DNA of 54,617 nucleotides, taken from Bacillaceae bacterium UBA7792. GTDB taxonomy: Bacteria > Bacillota > Bacilli > Bacillales > Cytobacillaceae. Where the stretch lies: positions 1 to 54,617 of the forward strand of contig DLCS01000004.1 of the NCBI GenBank assembly GCA_002480735.1, read 5' to 3'. Below the pieces are notes generated by a model. The model saw only the letters and a list, made by a program, of their open reading frames with translations, was not told the origin of the DNA and did no database searches. Position 1 is the first letter of the stretch, and every line of letters starts with the position of its first letter. Shown here one piece after another: positions 9,454-17,305 of the stretch. The translations under genes and the position numbers were made by a program.

Positions 9454-10569
9454 TTAATTTGGCCGGTCTTGGTCAGCGTCACCTTTAGTTACATACCAAT
9501 TTTGATCTTCTATAAGACTAATCTTTTTTTGGATATCCTTGCTAACATACATAGCTGCTCTCATAGTGGTAACATCTAAATCCAGTGGTTGAAATCGTGA
9601 AGGTACTGCAATTTTATCTTTTTCATTAATGAAATCTCTTTTAAATCCAACTGTTTCCAAGCCCCATGTACTTGCGGAGGAAAAACAGTAAAAGTCAAGA
9701 AACAACAAGTTATTAGATTGTCCGAGTTCTACTAATTTATTTGCAAGAGAAATAGCACTATCTTGGTCTGTTGCGATAAATTCAACTATTCTTCCTATTT
9801 TAGCTGTCTTATTCAAAATTTCTTCAATTCTTACAACCAAAAGTCCTTTATAATTACTTTTAGAATCCTCACTAATAAAAACTTGATACTGAAATGATGG
9901 GTGTTGGAAATAACGCCATTTTATAAAAGTAGAGTCTCTTGAAAACCCATTCGTTCTTGTTGCGAAATTTCCCCAGTAAAACTCATCCCATTTCTCAGAA
10001 GAAAAATTATTAGAAATTCTATGATTTGACGTTTCACTATAAACAGTCCTTATATCCTCATAAAAACGAAGCGGATTAAAATTCCCACCTAACAATAATC
10101 TCTCTGTTTGCCTTTTATTTACTACACCAATCCATCTAGGAACGTTTTGTACTACATGGTAATTAGACATTTTTGCATATATATCAGCTACATTTTGGGG
10201 AATTCCTAAGTTTAACACAAGAGACGGTTTATATTTTAGCATTTCCCTCATTAATAACAATCCCGCACCAGTTTTCCTATACCTCTTTGAAACAACCCAA
10301 TTTGTTGGAGCGAAACCAAAAGTCTTGTGATTACCAATATTTACATTTAAAGCGATTAGCCCTAATAAACCAATAACTTCTCCTTTATACCAAGCACCTA
10401 AAAAACCATAATGGTCTTCACCAAACACCATTTTATTTAAAGGATTTTCATAAAACATATAATTAAGCAATGCATCATCTTTACATAATATATGTCCTTC
10501 TGACCAAACGTTGTGAATAGCGTGTTTTAGCTCACTGTTCTCATCCTTTTTAAATAATCTTATTTCCAT
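9454..10569 (-). CDS. GNAT-like acyltransferase domain protein
   Basis: The protein has about 371 residues from ATG 10569, placed after GGAGAGAG. The frame stays open to 10617 but would then overlap the upstream gene. The N-terminal part has GNAT-like features: GFLGAWYKGEVIGLLGLI as the central hairpin and WVVSKRYRKTGAGLLLMREML, where R-x-x-G-x-G/A matches the acyl-CoA pyrophosphate loop. A second, diverged half contains WRYFQHPSFQYQVF and GLLVVRI. The tail NWYVTKGDADQDRPN is a distinctive ending that I remember from GNAT-like proteins in exopolysaccharide clusters, but I cannot name the reaction. It lies between the deacetylase and the ACP, which suggests a role in acyl-chain or sugar modification. 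Confidence 0.65.
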   Translation of the reverse strand: MEIRLFKKDENSELKHAIHNVWSEGHILCKDDALLNYMFYENPLNKMVFGEDHYGFLGAWYKGEVIGLLGLIALNVNIGNHKTFGFAPTNWVVSKRYRKTGAGLLLMREMLKYKPSLVLNLGIPQNVADIYAKMSNYHVVQNVPRWIGVVNKRQTERLLLGGNFNPLRFYEDIRTVYSETSNHRISNNFSSEKWDEFYWGNFATRTNGFSRDSTFIKWRYFQHPSFQYQVFISEDSKSNYKGLLVVRIEEILNKTAKIGRIVEFIATDQDSAISLANKLVELGQSNNLLFLDFYCFSSASTWGLETVGFKRDFINEKDKIAVPSRFQPLDLDVTTMRAAMYVSKDIQKKISLIEDQNWYVTKGDADQDRPN

Positions 10570-10580
10570 TTTTCTCTCTC

Positions 10581-11477
10581 CTACAAACGGTTGCCATTTT
10601 TCAACAAGGTTGCACAATCAAAGCGATTCAGCCAAAATTTATTTAACCCATGATTATATCCAGGTTTTGTTGTAAACGCCCCGATAATATCATTTTCTCG
10701 AAGAATATCTTCTAATTCTTTATACATATTCTCAGCCTTTTCTCCCCCTCCAAAAGCGGGGGTATACCATGTCGGAATAATATCTAATTTTTCCGACATG
10801 TATTCAATACAAGGCTCGATTTCTTTTTTAAAAAAATCTATTCCATTATTATTGTAAGGCGAATGATCTTTTGCATGAACCCCAATTGTCATCCCAGAAC
10901 GATGTATTTCTTTAAACTCATTTTCATTGATGTAATAAAAATCGATAAATTCCTTAAATGACCTAAATTTGCTTAACAGCTTTTTCTCTAAAAAAGATCT
11001 GCTTTGGTACTCGTCTAGAACGAAATTTAATGTATATTTATTATATCTTCTATAGAGATTTTCTTCATAAAAATAATAGTTGTTGCTATTTTTAGATACA
11101 GAAGTTATGTCAAAGGTCTCAGACAATTCCATCCATATCTCCTCATCTGAAAAATAAGATAACACTGTATGTACTAGATGAAAAATAGGAATGCGATTGT
11201 TTTCTAATGGGCCAGACATAACCGAAAAATAACCAGGTATGCCTTTTTCATAAAGAAATTTAAAAGCAACCTCGTATTGATCTTTTGTGGCATCGTCAAA
11301 AGTCAGAACACAATAAGGCTTTGTTCCTCTTGGCTTGTCTAAACCCTCTGGGCTGACTATCTCATAATTCTTTGCTAGCCATTCAATTTGTTGTTTAAAA
11401 TCATTTGGATTTAACGGAACAATTCCTTTCCAATTACTATCTTTAATATAATGATACATAATCGCTATATCTTCCAA
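10581..11477 (-). CDS. Polysaccharide deacetylase (NodB-homology) family protein
   Basis: This 298-residue protein is the first gene of the minus-strand sugar operon. YCVLTFDDATKDQYE carries the conserved TFDD motif, whose second aspartate binds metal in carbohydrate esterase family 4, and TIGVHAKDHSPYNN supplies the His-x-x-x-His-like metal site. The C-terminal FTTKPGYNHG resembles the late strand of the fold. There is no signal peptide, so an intracellular substrate such as a nucleotide or lipid-linked sugar is more likely than the wall. The start is TTG 11477 behind AAGGGGAAGGACC. An internal ATG at 11456 is possible but has no good ribosome binding site. Confidence 0.8.
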   Translation of the reverse strand: MEDIAIMYHYIKDSNWKGIVPLNPNDFKQQIEWLAKNYEIVSPEGLDKPRGTKPYCVLTFDDATKDQYEVAFKFLYEKGIPGYFSVMSGPLENNRIPIFHLVHTVLSYFSDEEIWMELSETFDITSVSKNSNNYYFYEENLYRRYNKYTLNFVLDEYQSRSFLEKKLLSKFRSFKEFIDFYYINENEFKEIHRSGMTIGVHAKDHSPYNNNGIDFFKKEIEPCIEYMSEKLDIIPTWYTPAFGGGEKAENMYKELEDILRENDIIGAFTTKPGYNHGLNKFWLNRFDCATLLKNGNRL

Positions 11478-11538
11478 GGTCCTTCCCCTTTCAAAGGCCT
11501 ATTATCTCATCAGGTTTAGCACAGTATTCTTACTTATA

Positions 11539-11565
11539 TTATCGACAAAAAATTATTTTTGTTGA
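11539..11565 (-). promoter_or_regulatory. Candidate sigma-D-like promoter of the sugar operon
   Basis: On the minus strand the sequence reads TCAA, 15 bases, then GTCGATAA, one base off GCCGATAA. The first gene starts 62 bases downstream. The -10-like block belongs to a 14-bp motif, TTTTTGTCGATAAT, that recurs in opposite orientation before neuB. It could instead be an operator. Confidence 0.4.
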
Positions 11566-11689
11566 ATACTATATTAGATTTCAAAAAAATTTACGTACTT
11601 ATAAAAATCCTTATTAAAAATGTATTATTTCAGACAATTATTAATAAACGTGACATTCTCCAACCAATTACCTTTTAAGTTTTCGCTTT

Positions 11690-11718
11690 TTGTCGATAAT
11701 TAAGGTATACGATACATA
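11690..11718 (+). promoter_or_regulatory. Candidate promoter of neuBCA
   Basis: TTGTCG (11690-11695), a 17-base spacer and TACATA (11713-11718) give a modest sigma-A match. The transcript would start about 20 bases before the GGAGG of neuB. The same stretch contains GTCGATAAT (11692-11700), the sigma-D-type -10 sequence also found before the divergent operon, but with a poor -35. Confidence 0.35.
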
Positions 11719-11741
11719 ATTAAAATCATGGAGGAACAACA

Positions 11742-12791
11742 ATGAAAAATCCTTATCTACAAATTGATAATAGAAAAATAGGAATTGATTTCTCTCCTGT
11801 TGTAATTGCCGAAATTGGCATAAATCATAGTGGTAGTTTAGCTGTGGCCAAGGAAATGGTTGATGCTGCCTATAAAGCTGGTGCAGAAGTCATTAAACAT
11901 CAAACTCATGTTATCGAAGATGAAATGAGTAAAGAAGCAAAAAATGTGATACCAGGAAACACTAATGTATCAATCTATGAAGTAATGGAAAATTGTGCAT
12001 TAAATGAAGAGGAAGAGAAAGAACTTAAGGACTATGTTGAATCTAAAGGGATCATTTATTTAAGTACACCTTTCTCAAGAGCTGCCGCAGATCGATTAGA
12101 AAGAATGAATGTTTCTGCCTTTAAAATTGGCTCAGGGGAATGTAACAATTATCCTTTAATTAAACATATTGCTCAATTTGGAAAACCAATGATTGTTTCC
12201 ACCGGTATGAATAATATTGAAAGTGTAAGAAAGACAGTAGAAATACTAGAACAGCACAGCATTCAATACGCTCTTCTGCATTGTACAAATATTTATCCAA
12301 CCCCCCCTGAATTAGTTAGATTAGGTGGTATGCAAGAGCTAATGAATGAATTCCCAAAAGCAGTTATTGGTTTATCAGACCATTCTTTGAATAATAATGC
12401 CTGTTTAGCGGCAACTTCATTAGGGGCTTCTATCTTAGAAAGACATTTTACCGACAATAAATATAGAAAAGGTCCAGATATTATCTGCTCAATGGATCCA
12501 ATAGAATTGAAGCAATTAATAGAAGGAAGTAGAGAAATATTCAAAATGAGAGGCGGAAAAAAAGAAGCTGCAAAAGAAGAGCAAGTTACCATTGACTTTG
12601 CCTTTGCCACTGTTGTAACAACAAAGAATCTCAAAGCTGGAGATGTTCTTTCTAGGGACAATATATGGGTAAAGAGACCAGGCACTGGTGAAATCAAAGC
12701 AGAGCATTTTGAGACCTTATTAGGGAAAATAGTTGTAAAAGATATTAATGAAGATGAGCATTTGTCATGGGGAGATATAGAAAGGGTTTAA
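11742..12791 (+). CDS. neuB: N-acetylneuraminate (nonulosonic acid) synthase
   Basis: This 349-residue protein has the two-domain NeuB architecture. A TIM barrel (residues about 20-270) shows [76 protein letters not shown] and GLSDHS. A C-terminal antifreeze-like SAF domain ([27 protein letters not shown]) follows. The enzyme condenses phosphoenolpyruvate with an N-acetylhexosamine (ManNAc or a 6-deoxy-diacetamido analogue) to make a nine-carbon sialic-type acid. ATG 11742 follows GGAGGAACAACA. neuC starts directly after the stop, so the two are co-translated. Confidence 0.93.
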   Translation: MKNPYLQIDNRKIGIDFSPVVIAEIGINHSGSLAVAKEMVDAAYKAGAEVIKHQTHVIEDEMSKEAKNVIPGNTNVSIYEVMENCALNEEEEKELKDYVESKGIIYLSTPFSRAAADRLERMNVSAFKIGSGECNNYPLIKHIAQFGKPMIVSTGMNNIESVRKTVEILEQHSIQYALLHCTNIYPTPPELVRLGGMQELMNEFPKAVIGLSDHSLNNNACLAATSLGASILERHFTDNKYRKGPDIICSMDPIELKQLIEGSREIFKMRGGKKEAAKEEQVTIDFAFATVVTTKNLKAGDVLSRDNIWVKRPGTGEIKAEHFETLLGKIVVKDINEDEHLSWGDIERV

Positions 12792-13931
12792 ATGCACATG
12801 AAAAAAATATTGTTTTTAACTGGTACAAGAGCTGATTATGGGAAAATAAAATCATTAATGAAAGAAGTTGAAAACAGCAATATCTTTGAACTCTATATTT
12901 TTGTAACGGGTATGCATATGTTGTCAAAATACGGGTCTACTTGGAAAGAGATAGAAAAGGATGGTTTTAAAAATATTTATCAATTTATAAATCAAAAAAA
13001 CCAAGCTCATATGGATATTGCATTGAGTAATACAATATTAGGATTAAGTAATTATGTATCTGAGCTGAACCCAGACATGATTGTGGTTCATGGAGATAGA
13101 CTAGAAGCTCTGGCCGGGGCAATTGTAGGTGGATTTAATAATATACGGGTTGCTCATATAGAGGGAGGTGAGGTATCCGGTACTATTGATGAATCGATAA
13201 GACATGCAATAACAAAATTTTCACATATTCATCTAGTAAGTAACGAGGAGGCCCGCCATAGAGTTATTCAACTAGGCGAGCATGAAAATTCAGTCCATGT
13301 TATAGGCTCACCAGATGTAGATATTATGCTTTCGGATCACCTTCCATCGATAGAAAAAGTAAAGAAAAGATATGATATTTATTTTGATAAATATGCTATT
13401 TTTATGTATCACCCAATAACAACAGAATTGAATACTCTCAGTAATAATATAGAAACAGTTGTAAATGCATTAATTAGTTCAGAAAAAAATTACATAGTAA
13501 TTTATCCAAACAATGATAAAGGAAGTTCAGTAATTTTAGGTGCATACGAAAAATTTAAAAACCATGATAACTTTAAAATATTTCCTTCAATGAGATTTGA
13601 GTACTTTTTAACCCTTTTAAAAAACGCCCAATTTATGATTGGAAATTCGAGTGCTGGAATTAGAGAAACTGGAATTTATGGAGTTCCATCAATAGATATT
13701 GGAAATAGGCAAAAAGGGCGTTATGATGTAAATAAAGAAAGCAACATCATAAATGTCCCTGAAGATACAGAAGAAATATTAAATGCAATCCACTTTATAA
13801 AACATAAAAAAAGAATCTACAATCATGAATTTGGGGATGGAACGAGTCATAAAAAATTCATTGAATTACTTAATACTGAAACCCTTTGGAGTATCCCTAT
13901 ACAAAAAAAATTTACAGATACCTTTCATTAG
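12792..13931 (+). CDS. neuC: UDP-N-acetylglucosamine 2-epimerase (hydrolysing)
   Basis: This 379-residue GT-B-like protein has ILFLTGTRADYGKIKSLM at the N-terminus, MIVVHGDRLEALAGAIVGG, RVAHIEGGEVSGTIDESIRH, the MYHPITTE loop and IGNSSAGIRETGIYGVPSIDIG, all typical of NeuC. It removes UDP while inverting C2, giving ManNAc for NeuB. The presence of this enzyme rather than a PseB/PseC or LegB/LegC pair argues for a Neu5Ac-like product or a legionaminate variant completed by genes elsewhere. Two starts six bases apart (12792 and 12798) are both usable. The gene abuts neuB. Confidence 0.92.
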   Translation: MHMKKILFLTGTRADYGKIKSLMKEVENSNIFELYIFVTGMHMLSKYGSTWKEIEKDGFKNIYQFINQKNQAHMDIALSNTILGLSNYVSELNPDMIVVHGDRLEALAGAIVGGFNNIRVAHIEGGEVSGTIDESIRHAITKFSHIHLVSNEEARHRVIQLGEHENSVHVIGSPDVDIMLSDHLPSIEKVKKRYDIYFDKYAIFMYHPITTELNTLSNNIETVVNALISSEKNYIVIYPNNDKGSSVILGAYEKFKNHDNFKIFPSMRFEYFLTLLKNAQFMIGNSSAGIRETGIYGVPSIDIGNRQKGRYDVNKESNIINVPEDTEEILNAIHFIKHKKRIYNHEFGDGTSHKKFIELLNTETLWSIPIQKKFTDTFH

Positions 13932-13946
13932 GTAGGTGAAGTATGT

Positions 13947-14645
13947 ATGTATAAAAATAAAACTATTTTAGCAATTATTCCAGCTAGAGGCGGGAGCAAG
14001 GGTATTCCTAAAAAGAACATTGTTCTCGTTAACAATAAGCCACTAATTCAATATACAATAGATGAAGCTCTATCATCCAAATATTTAGATGATATAATTG
14101 TGTCAACGGATGATATGGAAATTGCTGAAATTTCAAAAAACCTAGGCGCTCAAGTTCCTTTTTTACGTCCTGATTTTCTTGCAGATGATTACTCTAAAAC
14201 AATAGATTCGTTAATCTATACCATCCAGCAACTAGAGAAATTCGGTAAATATTATAATTATATTGTGACTTTACAACCGACTCAACCATTAAGAAAAAAT
14301 TGGCATATTGACGAGGCCATTAAAAAATTAATAGAAACTAATTACGATAGTCTCGTAAGTGTTTCAAGGGTTAAAGAACATCCTATTTTAATGCGAAAAA
14401 TAAAAAAGGACGGAACCTTAGAAAATATATTGAATATTAATAGTACGGTTAGAAGGCAGGATTTTTTTGAGTACTACAGGGTAAACGGAGCAATCTACAT
14501 TAATAAGATCAATGATAAATTTAATACAAATACAAGCTTAAATGATAATCAGTTGGCCTATATTATGGATAATAAATTTGACATAGATATAGATGAAAAA
14601 ATGGATCTTGAACTTTTTAAACTCATCACAAATATTGAATATTGA
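13947..14645 (+). CDS. neuA: CMP-N-acylneuraminate (nonulosonate) cytidylyltransferase
   Basis: This 232-residue nucleotidyltransferase contains LAIIPARGGSKGIPKKNIV (CTP-binding loop), PLIQYTIDEAL, IVSTDDMEIAEIS, TLQPTQPLRKNWHIDEAI and the C-terminal IDIDEKMDLELF. It transfers CMP from CTP to the nonulosonic acid made by NeuB, giving the donor for a Maf-type transferase. The start is ATG 13947 behind AGGTGA. A second ATG at 13943 is out of frame. It is the last gene of the neuBCA operon and converges on the maf gene across a shared terminator. Confidence 0.92.
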   Translation: MYKNKTILAIIPARGGSKGIPKKNIVLVNNKPLIQYTIDEALSSKYLDDIIVSTDDMEIAEISKNLGAQVPFLRPDFLADDYSKTIDSLIYTIQQLEKFGKYYNYIVTLQPTQPLRKNWHIDEAIKKLIETNYDSLVSVSRVKEHPILMRKIKKDGTLENILNINSTVRRQDFFEYYRVNGAIYINKINDKFNTNTSLNDNQLAYIMDNKFDIDIDEKMDLELFKLITNIEY

Positions 14646-14657
14646 TTTCTAATAGGT

Positions 14658-14702
14658 AAAAAGGGTTCCAGAAAATAAATGATAATCTTTCTGAGACCCT
14701 TT
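14658..14702. terminator. Shared terminator between neuA and maf
   Basis: AAAAAGGGTTCCAGAAA pairs with TTTCTGAGACCCTTT across the short space between the two convergent stops, with A-rich and T-rich flanks on either strand. The stem has a two-base mismatch. Confidence 0.65.
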
Positions 14703-14705
14703 AAA

Positions 14706-16571
14706 TTATTTGATTTCATTATTAATATACTCTGCAATCTTTTTATTTACTTCAACAAAAATTGAACTTAAATTTTTTAAATCAAACTCACAGCTATTCA
14801 CTAGTCGCTTAAAACTTTTTATTGTCTTCTTTGCTTTTGAAACTATATCTGAATCAAACTTTAAAGAATTTATCTCTTTAGTTAACAAGTCAAATTCAAC
14901 ACGTGACATCGGCTGAAGAAAAGTTAAGTAAAAGTCATTTTGAACAAATCTTCTCATTTCCACATCAAATTTATTAAACATCTTTTCTAGTTTAACTAAT
15001 TTTCGTTCAACTATTAACTGATCCATTTTATTAAAAATTCTTTTGATATTCCTTAATAAATCATATAATTCATCCAATTTTTCCTGCATGTCTTTCTGTT
15101 TGTCTTTTACATGATCATGATCGTAATCATTATTCACTGAGTTAGACCATTGTCTACTAATTTTTGAAGCCTTTAACTCCCCCCTAATTAAATCAGAGAG
15201 TTCTCTATATACCGTTCCTTCAATATGTGCACCATTTTTTGTAGTATTAATTACTATTTTCCCTTTCAATAAATTTTCTAAATAGTATTCAATTTGAGTA
15301 CGCATACTATTAAAGGATTCATTTGTCAATACTTCGTCTCCATCAACACTTGTTACTTTAACAGCCTCTATTAATTCCGCATCTGGTAATTCGCTATTGA
15401 AATTCATTCCCCTAGCATAAAACTCTTTACCTCTATACGCTAAATTCTGCCCAACTAAGATAATGGGATTACAACCCAATTTATCAAGCAATTGCAATGT
15501 AACAACAGCTATAGATGGTGCATCATTTACCTTACTAATACTTGCATTATCCCTTCTTTTTAAATAAAAGTCAGCAATAGTATCCTGAGAAGTTACCATA
15601 TGGAACTTTGGCCCTTTGTAGTTTTCAAGTGTTTCAAAACCAACACTAGTTCCGTAAATCAAAGGAATAGAATTGATTTCCTTACTAATCACCTTTTTAA
15701 AAACGGTTTGGTTTTCTCTTTTAGGGTCATAAGTACACATTGCATCAGGATAAATATTATTTTCAATTAATGTATTTATTGCCGCCCCAACAGAAAAAAT
15801 ATATGCCCACCCTTGTTCCTTTATATATTTAAGATTTTCTATTTCATCATTTAATGAAGGACCTGCTGCAACAATTATGGCAGGTTTATTTTGAAAATAA
15901 CCTTTATCAACATCATGTAATATGTTTGGTGTTGATAATGTATCTGGTAAGTTACACCAACTATTTAATGTCCATCTTTTTTGAAAAGAATAATCCGTCA
16001 ATAAACTACTTCTTTTATCTTCAATAATTTTTTTGAAATCTTGAATAAACCTATCAAACTGTGCAGGGATTAATCTCTCATAACTAGGGAGAGTAACAAG
16101 TAGAGTTTTTTCTTGGATAAAATTAAAAAACTCTTGAATAAACAATTTAGTTTCATTTTCCGATAGGCCTACTTTTAAAAAAGCTAATCGTTCAAAAGGT
16201 AAATTTTTTATCAATTTATACTCTAAATATTTTTTAAAAACTTCTTTACTCGGTTCCACAATTGAGATTTTTTTCGTAGGGCACTTTTTTAACAACACAT
16301 CTACATGGTAACCCAATCCTAATCCATAAAAGAAAATGTGATCATATTGATCAATATCAGATAAGTTTTCTATTATTCTTTCCGCCTCTTGAATTGGGTC
16401 ATATTTACTGTGAAGGAACAATGGTCTCCCATCCTTTATTATTTGTAAAGTTGGTTGACCTATTTTTGAATCAATCACCTCTAACTCAAATTCTAAATCC
16501 TCGTCCCCTTTTAATAATTCTAATAATGATTGGTCAAATTTCTGAATAAAATCAATATTGTCTTTCATCAT
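14706..16571 (-). CDS. Maf-family motility-associated (flagellin) glycosyltransferase, DUF115/MptE-like
   Basis: The protein has about 621 residues from ATG 16571 (after GAGGGGCAAAGTAACA). The frame is open to 16604 but overlaps the upstream gene more. The central region has the MAF/DUF115 signatures HIFFYGLGLGYHVDVLLK, ISIVEPSKEVFKKYLEY, PAIIVAAGPSLNDEIENL and DAMCTYDPKRENQ, and then ILVGQNLAYRGKEFYA. Proteins of this family attach pseudaminic, legionaminic or sialic-type acids to Ser/Thr of flagellin. Placement between a complete neuBCA set and a flagellin gene makes that role very likely here. The C-terminal 120 residues are helical and charged. The gene overlaps its upstream partner by about 20 bases. 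Confidence 0.9.
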   Translation of the reverse strand: MMKDNIDFIQKFDQSLLELLKGDEDLEFELEVIDSKIGQPTLQIIKDGRPLFLHSKYDPIQEAERIIENLSDIDQYDHIFFYGLGLGYHVDVLLKKCPTKKISIVEPSKEVFKKYLEYKLIKNLPFERLAFLKVGLSENETKLFIQEFFNFIQEKTLLVTLPSYERLIPAQFDRFIQDFKKIIEDKRSSLLTDYSFQKRWTLNSWCNLPDTLSTPNILHDVDKGYFQNKPAIIVAAGPSLNDEIENLKYIKEQGWAYIFSVGAAINTLIENNIYPDAMCTYDPKRENQTVFKKVISKEINSIPLIYGTSVGFETLENYKGPKFHMVTSQDTIADFYLKRRDNASISKVNDAPSIAVVTLQLLDKLGCNPIILVGQNLAYRGKEFYARGMNFNSELPDAELIEAVKVTSVDGDEVLTNESFNSMRTQIEYYLENLLKGKIVINTTKNGAHIEGTVYRELSDLIRGELKASKISRQWSNSVNNDYDHDHVKDKQKDMQEKLDELYDLLRNIKRIFNKMDQLIVERKLVKLEKMFNKFDVEMRRFVQNDFYLTFLQPMSRVEFDLLTKEINSLKFDSDIVSKAKKTIKSFKRLVNSCEFDLKNLSSIFVEVNKKIAEYINNEIK

Positions 16572-17172
16572 TGTTACTTTGCCCCTCAACATCTGTATCT
16601 TCAATGATTTTTATTTTATCTATATCTTGAAACAATGGCATGATTTCATAAGAAATAATATCTGCAATTAAAATATTGTCCTGTGCTTCTAGAGCTTCCA
16701 ATAAATTAGGAAAAAGAGTCTCAAAGGATGAAGCAATTATTAAATATTTATCCCAGTTTGAAGGTCTTGCTTTCTCCCTATCAATTGACATAATTGATTC
16801 ATGAATCCACTGAATGGCTTCAATAAGGTCATTCAATTTCTCCCATAAGTTTGATTGCGATGCTTTATAAAAATCACCCGATAATTGGACTAGTTCAGGT
16901 AAAGCTCTTTCCACGTAATGATGGATAGAGCTAATAAGATCACTAATAAATTCACTTGCCGTTCTTAGCTCAACTTTAATATTTTCAATTTGAAACAAAT
17001 GCTCCTCAATGTAAAGATCAAGATCATGATATATATCAATTCCATCTATACTCATATGACTAAAATACATTTCTTGATCTGATATCTTTTTATTAATAAA
17101 TGTTTGAATTTGCTCAAAAACACCATCTTTATTATCAAAGTCTTTTGATTCATTTAATACTGTTACTTTCAT
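16552..17172 (-). CDS. Unknown helical protein co-encoded with Maf
   Basis: The protein has about 206 residues from ATG 17172, which has GGGGGC upstream. The frame extends five codons to a TTG. It starts MKVTVLNESKDF and has two acidic helical stretches (residues about 60-100 and 130-190) but no cysteine clusters, membrane segments or signal peptide. I do not recognise a named domain. It overlaps the maf gene by about 20 bases and sits behind its own sigma-D promoter, right after the flagellin terminator. A role as partner or chaperone of the Maf transferase, or as a presenter of flagellin to it, is inferred from position only. Confidence 0.75.
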   Translation of the reverse strand: MKVTVLNESKDFDNKDGVFEQIQTFINKKISDQEMYFSHMSIDGIDIYHDLDLYIEEHLFQIENIKVELRTASEFISDLISSIHHYVERALPELVQLSGDFYKASQSNLWEKLNDLIEAIQWIHESIMSIDREKARPSNWDKYLIIASSFETLFPNLLEALEAQDNILIADIISYEIMPLFQDIDKIKIIEDTDVEGQSNNDERQY

Positions 17173-17205
17173 AAGGTTTGCCCCCAATACTAGGTTATGT
17201 ATGTA

Positions 17206-17232
17206 TTATCGGCATTTTCATAAAATCTTAAA
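17206..17232 (-). promoter_or_regulatory. Sigma-D promoter for the maf operon
   Basis: The minus strand reads TTTA, 15 bases, GCCGATAA, with the sigma-D -10 fully conserved. It lies between the flagellin terminator and the ATG at 17172, so the maf operon can be made together with flagellin but from its own start. Confidence 0.7.
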
Positions 17233-17264
17233 GTGGAAGGATTTACTGAGTAAGGAGTGAAATC

Positions 17265-17298
17265 AAAAAAGAGAATCCAGATCGAAATCCAGATTCTC
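17265..17298 (-). terminator. Rho-independent terminator of flagellin 1
   Basis: The minus-strand RNA has stem GAGAATC / GATTCTC with an inner GAT-ATC pairing, followed by UUUUUU, starting 8 bases after the stop codon. Confidence 0.85.
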
Positions 17299-17305
17299 GA
17301 AAAAA

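Noticed and set aside
11672..11699. TAAG...GTCGATAA before neuB as a full sigma-D promoter
   Set aside because: The spacer is only 12 bases and at 15 bases the -35 would be TTTT. Kept only as part of the shared-motif finding.
11742..14645. neuBCA as a pseudaminic or legionaminic acid pathway
   Set aside because: No PseB/PseC/PseG/PseH or LegB/LegC-type genes are in the window, and the epimerase is NeuC-like. A Neu5Ac-type product is the simplest reading, although the missing genes could be elsewhere.
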